Below, piece by piece: positions 35,416 to 38,402 of a stretch of DNA of 38,402 bases. The notes beneath the pieces are model-generated. The model worked only from the letters and a program-made list of their open reading frames with translations. It was not told the origin of the DNA and did not search any database. This stretch comes from JAOAFT01 sp035390885. GTDB lineage: Bacteria; Bacteroidota; Ignavibacteria; UBA10030. Position 1 is the stretch's first letter; every line of letters starts with the position of its first letter. The DNA lies in assembly GCA_035390885.1 (NCBI GenBank), contig DAOOUW010000020.1, forward strand, positions 1 through 38,402, given 5' to 3'. A program made the position numbers and the translations under genes.

Positions 35416-36333
35416 CTACCTTATTATTCCATTTTTTGCTGGGATGCTTGTGAGTTCATAAATGAAACGTACCCACTGGGCAAAAAATTCTAATCCGTGA
35501 CTGCGCCAGCGATTCAATGGTTTCTCGAGATCAATGTTGACAGGCGGTAAAACATCTTTACGACCAAGCGCTATGTCGCGTTTATATTCTTCGACTAAAC
35601 GCTGAGCTTCGTATTCCGGATGTCCTAAGTGCATAAGATATCGACGATCGGCGCTTTCAAAAATTGTATATCCGCCTTGAGTTGCATAGGCAAGGAGGTG
35701 CACAGTCCCATTTTTTTCTTCTTGTTGGAGAACTTCATCAGAAATTCCAGAATGTCTACTCTGCGGGCACCAAAAGATATCATCCATTTCGCCAGTAATA
35801 GGATGTGAACGATCGAGATTATATGTTTCGAACACGCCAAATATTTTGTATGGATAAATTTCCTTTTCGATGCCGAGCATTTTTGCAAGAGCCAGCCCAC
35901 CCCAACAAATCCCTAGTGTCGAATGAATATTCGTTCGAGCGTACGTGAGTATTTCTGTAATTTCTTTCCAATACGTAACTTGTTCGTAATCAATTTCTTC
36001 TACGGGAGCTCCCGTTACAATAAGTCCGTCCAATGGATTCTCTGCAATTGTGTCTTCAAAATAATCATAGTTTAATTCAAGGTGAGTCTTATCCGTTGTT
36101 TTGTATAGATGAGTATGGAGCCGAAGCCAGATCGGCTCAATTTGAATAATTGTACGACTAAGAGGGAAGAGGAGGTATGGTTCGTATGATTCTCCTTTTG
36201 GCATAATGTTGAGAATGCCAATTCTCAAAGGACGAATATCAGCACGTTGTGCATCTTCATCCGAAATACAAAGGACTCCACGACTCTCTAGTGCCTTTCT
36301 TGCGTGATGTTGCTTAGGTAAGACAACGCTCAT
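35416..36333 (-). CDS. metA: Homoserine O-acetyltransferase, MetA family
   Basis: It acylates homoserine for methionine synthesis. The 305-residue protein has the MetA glutamine-amidotransferase-like fold: catalytic C143 in LGICWGG and H238/E240 in GHPEY. The acyl-CoA selector region reads VTGAPVEE; Glu at this position (E112, the family's residue 111) is known to select acetyl-CoA and Gly succinyl-CoA, so acetyl is predicted. This agrees with the neighbouring O-acetylhomoserine sulfhydrylase. The N-terminal MPKGESYEPYLL differs from the usual MPxKxxTExQLL, so the family branch is unusual; a serine acyltransferase activity, reported for some MetA relatives, is an alternative. GGAG precedes the ATG. 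Second gene of the metY-metA unit. Confidence 0.85.
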   Translation of the reverse strand: MSVVLPKQHHARKALESRGVLCISDEDAQRADIRPLRIGILNIMPKGESYEPYLLFPLSRTIIQIEPIWLRLHTHLYKTTDKTHLELNYDYFEDTIAENPLDGLIVTGAPVEEIDYEQVTYWKEITEILTYARTNIHSTLGICWGGLALAKMLGIEKEIYPYKIFGVFETYNLDRSHPITGEMDDIFWCPQSRHSGISDEVLQQEEKNGTVHLLAYATQGGYTIFESADRRYLMHLGHPEYEAQRLVEEYKRDIALGRKDVLPPVNIDLEKPLNRWRSHGLEFFAQWVRFIYELTSIPAKNGIIR

Positions 36334-36364
36334 TATTTATTTTCTCCAAAATAGTACAAAAGCA

Positions 36365-36390
36365 AAGGAGCGAGAAAATTCTCGCTCCTT
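36365..36390 (-). terminator. Hairpin between metY and metA
   Basis: AAGGAGCGAGAA and TTCTCGCTCCTT form a perfect 12-bp stem with a two-base gap, starting twelve bases after the metY stop. Only GCTTTTGT follows on the minus strand, so termination may be partial and could set the metY:metA ratio; it may instead protect mRNA ends. Confidence 0.65.
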
Positions 36391-36401
36391 ATGAAATCGT
36401 T

Positions 36402-37715
36402 CTACAACTTTTTAAATGCCTGTTCAAAATCAGCTAAAATATCATCAATATGTTCGATTCCAACTGAAACACGAATGAGATCCGGCGTTACACCTGCTGA
36501 AATTTGTTCCTCTTCGCTTAATTGTTGGTGAGTGGTCGATGCAGGATGGATGATAAGCGTCTTTGCATCGCCAACATTTGCAAGTAAGCTTGTAAGTTTA
36601 AGATTATTGATTAGTTTTTTTCCAGCTTCATATCCCCCCTTAACGCCAAATGTTACAATTCCGCCATAGAGTCCTTCCCTAAAAAATGTTTTGGCATTTA
36701 GGTGTGATTCGTGTGATGGAAGTCCAGGATAAGAAACCCATTCGACGTATGGTGATTGATTAAGCCATTGAGCAAAAGTTAGCGAATTCTGGCAATGGCG
36801 TTCAGCCCGCAACGATAGAGTTTCGAGTCCTTGAAGGAAAAGAAAAGCATTGAACGGTGAGAGCGACGCGCCTATATCGCGTAATTGTTCAACCCGTGCA
36901 CGAGTAATAAATGCGATATCGCCATATTTACTTTCGGCTCCAAATGTTTCCCAGAAGTTTAACCCATGGTAACCAGGACTTGGTTCTGTAAACATTGGGA
37001 ATCGACCGCTATTCCATGGAAATTTACCGCTGTCAATGATAACGCCGCCAAGCGATGTCCCGTGTCCTCCAATCCATTTGGTTGCAGAATGAATCACGAT
37101 ATCTGCTCCATAATCTATTGGTCTACATATATATCCTCCCATAGCAAAAGTATTATCTACGATAAGAGGAATGTCATGTCTGTGCGCAACTTCTGCCAAT
37201 CCTTTTATATTGGGCACGTCTAAACGTGGATTCCCAATGGTCTCAACATACAATGCTTTTGTATTTCGATTAATTGCAATTTCAAAATCTGCTGGATCGT
37301 TACTATCGACTAAAGCTGCCTCGATACCAAAACGTTTGAATGTAACTTTGAATTGATTGTATGTTCCGCCATAGAGACGACTTGAAGATACAATATTGTC
37401 ACCCTTTTGAACAATAGTGGTGAGAGCAAGGAATTGAGCAGCGTGTCCTGAGGAAGTTGCAAGAGCGGCAATTCCACCTTCGAGGGCAGCCATTCGTTCT
37501 TCGAACACACCAACCGTTGGATTCATCATGCGGGAATAAATATTTCCAAATTCATCTAAGTTAAAAAGTCTTGCAGCGTGGTCGGCGTCTTTGAAGACAT
37601 ACGATGATGTTTGATAGATTGGCACAGCGCACGAACCATTGGTTGGATCAGGAACTTGTCCAGCATGCACCTGAAGAGTCTCGAATTTGTATGATTTATT
37701 ATTTTGAACTAACAT
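36402..37715 (-). CDS. metY: O-acetylhomoserine sulfhydrylase
   Basis: A PLP enzyme of the Cys/Met metabolism family that makes homocysteine directly from O-acetylhomoserine and sulfide. The 437-residue length suits MetY, which is longer than MetB/MetC (about 380-400). Landmarks: FETLQVHAGQVPDPTNGSCA (11-30), the YSRMMNPT segment, ATSSGHAAQ, and the Schiff-base lysine K213 in HSATKWIGGHGTS. The C-terminus has HPASTTHQQL and IRVSVGIEHIDD. ATG 37715 is chosen because TTAGGAG ends five bases upstream; an ATG at 37766 would lie inside the riboswitch leader. Expression is controlled by the SAM-I riboswitch directly upstream; metA follows. Confidence 0.94.
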   Translation of the reverse strand: MLVQNNKSYKFETLQVHAGQVPDPTNGSCAVPIYQTSSYVFKDADHAARLFNLDEFGNIYSRMMNPTVGVFEERMAALEGGIAALATSSGHAAQFLALTTIVQKGDNIVSSSRLYGGTYNQFKVTFKRFGIEAALVDSNDPADFEIAINRNTKALYVETIGNPRLDVPNIKGLAEVAHRHDIPLIVDNTFAMGGYICRPIDYGADIVIHSATKWIGGHGTSLGGVIIDSGKFPWNSGRFPMFTEPSPGYHGLNFWETFGAESKYGDIAFITRARVEQLRDIGASLSPFNAFLFLQGLETLSLRAERHCQNSLTFAQWLNQSPYVEWVSYPGLPSHESHLNAKTFFREGLYGGIVTFGVKGGYEAGKKLINNLKLTSLLANVGDAKTLIIHPASTTHQQLSEEEQISAGVTPDLIRVSVGIEHIDDILADFEQAFKKL

Positions 37716-37717
37716 AA

Positions 37718-37800
37718 AAGCTCCTAATATATTTATATTCTTGTTTTCAAGTGTCAGAAACAACATTCGGGAAGATAATAAAGAGGCTTTTTAGGAGCTT
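37718..37800 (-). promoter_or_regulatory. Anti-Shine-Dalgarno expression platform of the metY riboswitch
   Basis: AAGCTCCTAA (37800-37791), immediately 3' of the aptamer P1 stem, is a perfect ten-base complement of TTAGGAGCTT (37727-37718), which contains the metY ribosome-binding site. Pairing would hide that site across a 63-base loop, implying translational control. Confidence 0.7.
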
Positions 37801-37916
37801 CTCTTATCTTTCCCGCTAAATTATTTGGGCAGGATTTAGCACCAGCGTCCTAATTTGCTTGGGACCGGTTGCTAAGGCTTCTCAGGGCCTGTTCCCTCAG
37901 CCTTTCTCGATAAGAG
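37801..37916 (-). ncRNA. SAM-I (S-box) riboswitch aptamer
   Basis: Read on the minus strand: perfect 8-bp P1 CTCTTATC / GATAAGAG, then the conserved GAGAAAGGCTGAGGGA, CAGGCCC, GAAGCCTTAGCAACC, GGTGCTAAATCCTGC and GGGAAAGATAAGAG, in S-box order. It binds S-adenosylmethionine and turns the downstream methionine genes off. A TATAAT at 37932-37927 lies just upstream, so the aptamer should begin at the very 5' end of the transcript. Confidence 0.96.
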
Positions 37917-37926
37917 GTATATTTTG

Positions 37927-37932
37927 ATTATA
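37927..37932 (-). promoter_or_regulatory. Likely -10 element of the metY riboswitch transcript
   Basis: TATAAT on the minus strand, about 11 bases before the aptamer's first stem base. No convincing -35 hexamer is seen at 17 bases. The placement, not the match alone, supports it. Confidence 0.45.
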
Positions 37933-38133
37933 GTAGATAAAAAATACGATTTTGTTTCCTTGTTTTCATTTTTCCTTTATACAAAATATATGATATTCGG
38001 AAGAATATTTCAAATTAAAGAACATTTAATTTCATAAAGCATTGCATTTTTCATCTTCAACAAATAAATTAAGCCGTGAAAGCCATCAATTAAGGATGGA
38101 ATTATTAAATAACCAACTATCAGGAGGTCTTCT

Positions 38134-38402
38134 ATGAAACACAAATTTTTTACTGGAGTCGCAGTTGTAACAATGTTTGCATTGTTGATTACCCTCTCTG
38201 GATGCTTTGGGTCGTTTAATCTGGTGAAGAAGGTCTATAAATTTAACGAGGGGTTAGGAGGTAAATGGGTTCAAGAGATTGGATTCATTGTAATGTCGGT
38301 CGTTCCGATATATAGCGGTGCAGCATTTATTGATGCTGTTATTTTGAATACAATTGAATTTTGGTCAGGGAAAAATCCTGTGGCGTCCACTGTCAAAAGC
38401 AG
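38134..38402 (+). CDS. DUF3332 lipoprotein, 3' end outside window
   Basis: An 89-residue fragment continuing past the window edge. AGGAGG at 38122-38127 precedes the ATG. The N-terminus is a lipoprotein signal, FALLITLSGC, with C24 as the lipidated residue, followed by FGSFNLVKKVYKFNEGLGGK, then a hydrophobic segment and a DAVILNTIEFWSGKNP stretch. This layout (SGCFGSF, a short linker, then VVPIYSGAAFIDAVILNTIEFW) is what I recognise as the DUF3332 family, whose function is not known. The upstream gap 37933-38133 holds a weak promoter match (TTGCAT at 38042, 17 bases, TAAATT) and nothing else recognised. Confidence 0.8.
   Translation, partial: MKHKFFTGVAVVTMFALLITLSGCFGSFNLVKKVYKFNEGLGGKWVQEIGFIVMSVVPIYSGAAFIDAVILNTIEFWSGKNPVASTVKS

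Noticed and set aside
1..38402. CRISPR array, tRNA, rRNA, prophage or intact insertion sequence
   Set aside because: No regularly spaced direct repeats, no tRNA cloverleaf or rRNA signature, and no transposase, integrase or phage structural gene was seen on either strand.

Overview
This is a 38.4-kb stretch of a low-to-moderate GC bacterial chromosome, probably from the Bacteroidota/Chlorobiota side of the tree (Ignavibacteria-like). That placement is an inference from gene content: an Ig-like (Big_5-type) lipoprotein, many secreted carbohydrate enzymes, a two-domain class I fumarase, a SAM-I riboswitch ahead of metY-metA, and palindromic intergenic repeats. Some promoters match the ordinary sigma-70 consensus. 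A run of 100 N at 26826-26925 shows the window comes from a scaffolded draft assembly. Both ends cut genes.

Layout. (1) 1-5204: a giant protein, open at the left edge, joining a PLP aminotransferase fold to a P-loop domain resembling PEP carboxykinase/HPr kinase. An orphan receiver-domain protein and a NUDIX hydrolase follow. (2) 6565-9241: divergent argF (ornithine carbamoyltransferase) and class I fumarase. (3) 9366-13434: a secreted PL10-like pectate lyase, an MgtC/DUF4010 membrane protein, and a trypsin-like lipoprotein. (4) 13491-17981: a small basic ORF behind a perfect consensus promoter on the minus strand; then tsaD, chorismate mutase, mltG and an Ig-like lipoprotein, closely packed on the plus strand. 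(5) 17982-18640: a mosaic of degenerate, partly palindromic repeats with relatives at about 6507, 24305-24491 and 35236-35333. (6) 18695-22195: serine biosynthesis, with serC divergent from serA-DUF1015. (7) 22302-24236: a secreted PCC/DUF296 protein with a GH105 unsaturated glucuronyl/galacturonyl hydrolase. (8) 24836-35185: a seven-gene glycan operon (GH27, GH2, esterase, GH5, Tat-exported TIM-barrel protein, SDR, GH94 cellobiose phosphorylase). (9) 35416-37916: metY-metA under a SAM-I riboswitch, whose downstream sequence is perfectly complementary to the metY Shine-Dalgarno region. (10) 38134-end: a DUF3332 lipoprotein, cut by the window edge.

How the genes work together. The glycan operon looks built for a beta-linked hemicellulose carrying galactose and acyl groups: exported GH27, GH2, GH5 and a lipoprotein esterase trim it outside the cytoplasm, and a cytoplasmic phosphorylase splits the imported disaccharide. 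No transporter is encoded here. The PL10-like enzyme and GH105 point to pectin or rhamnogalacturonan use as well. The methionine pair forms a coherent acetyl route: MetA carries the Glu known to specify acetyl-CoA, and MetY uses O-acetylhomoserine. No complete mobile element, CRISPR array, tRNA or rRNA gene was seen. The strongest candidates for something new are the aminotransferase-kinase giant protein, the small gene at 13491-13661, and the covarying palindromic repeats.
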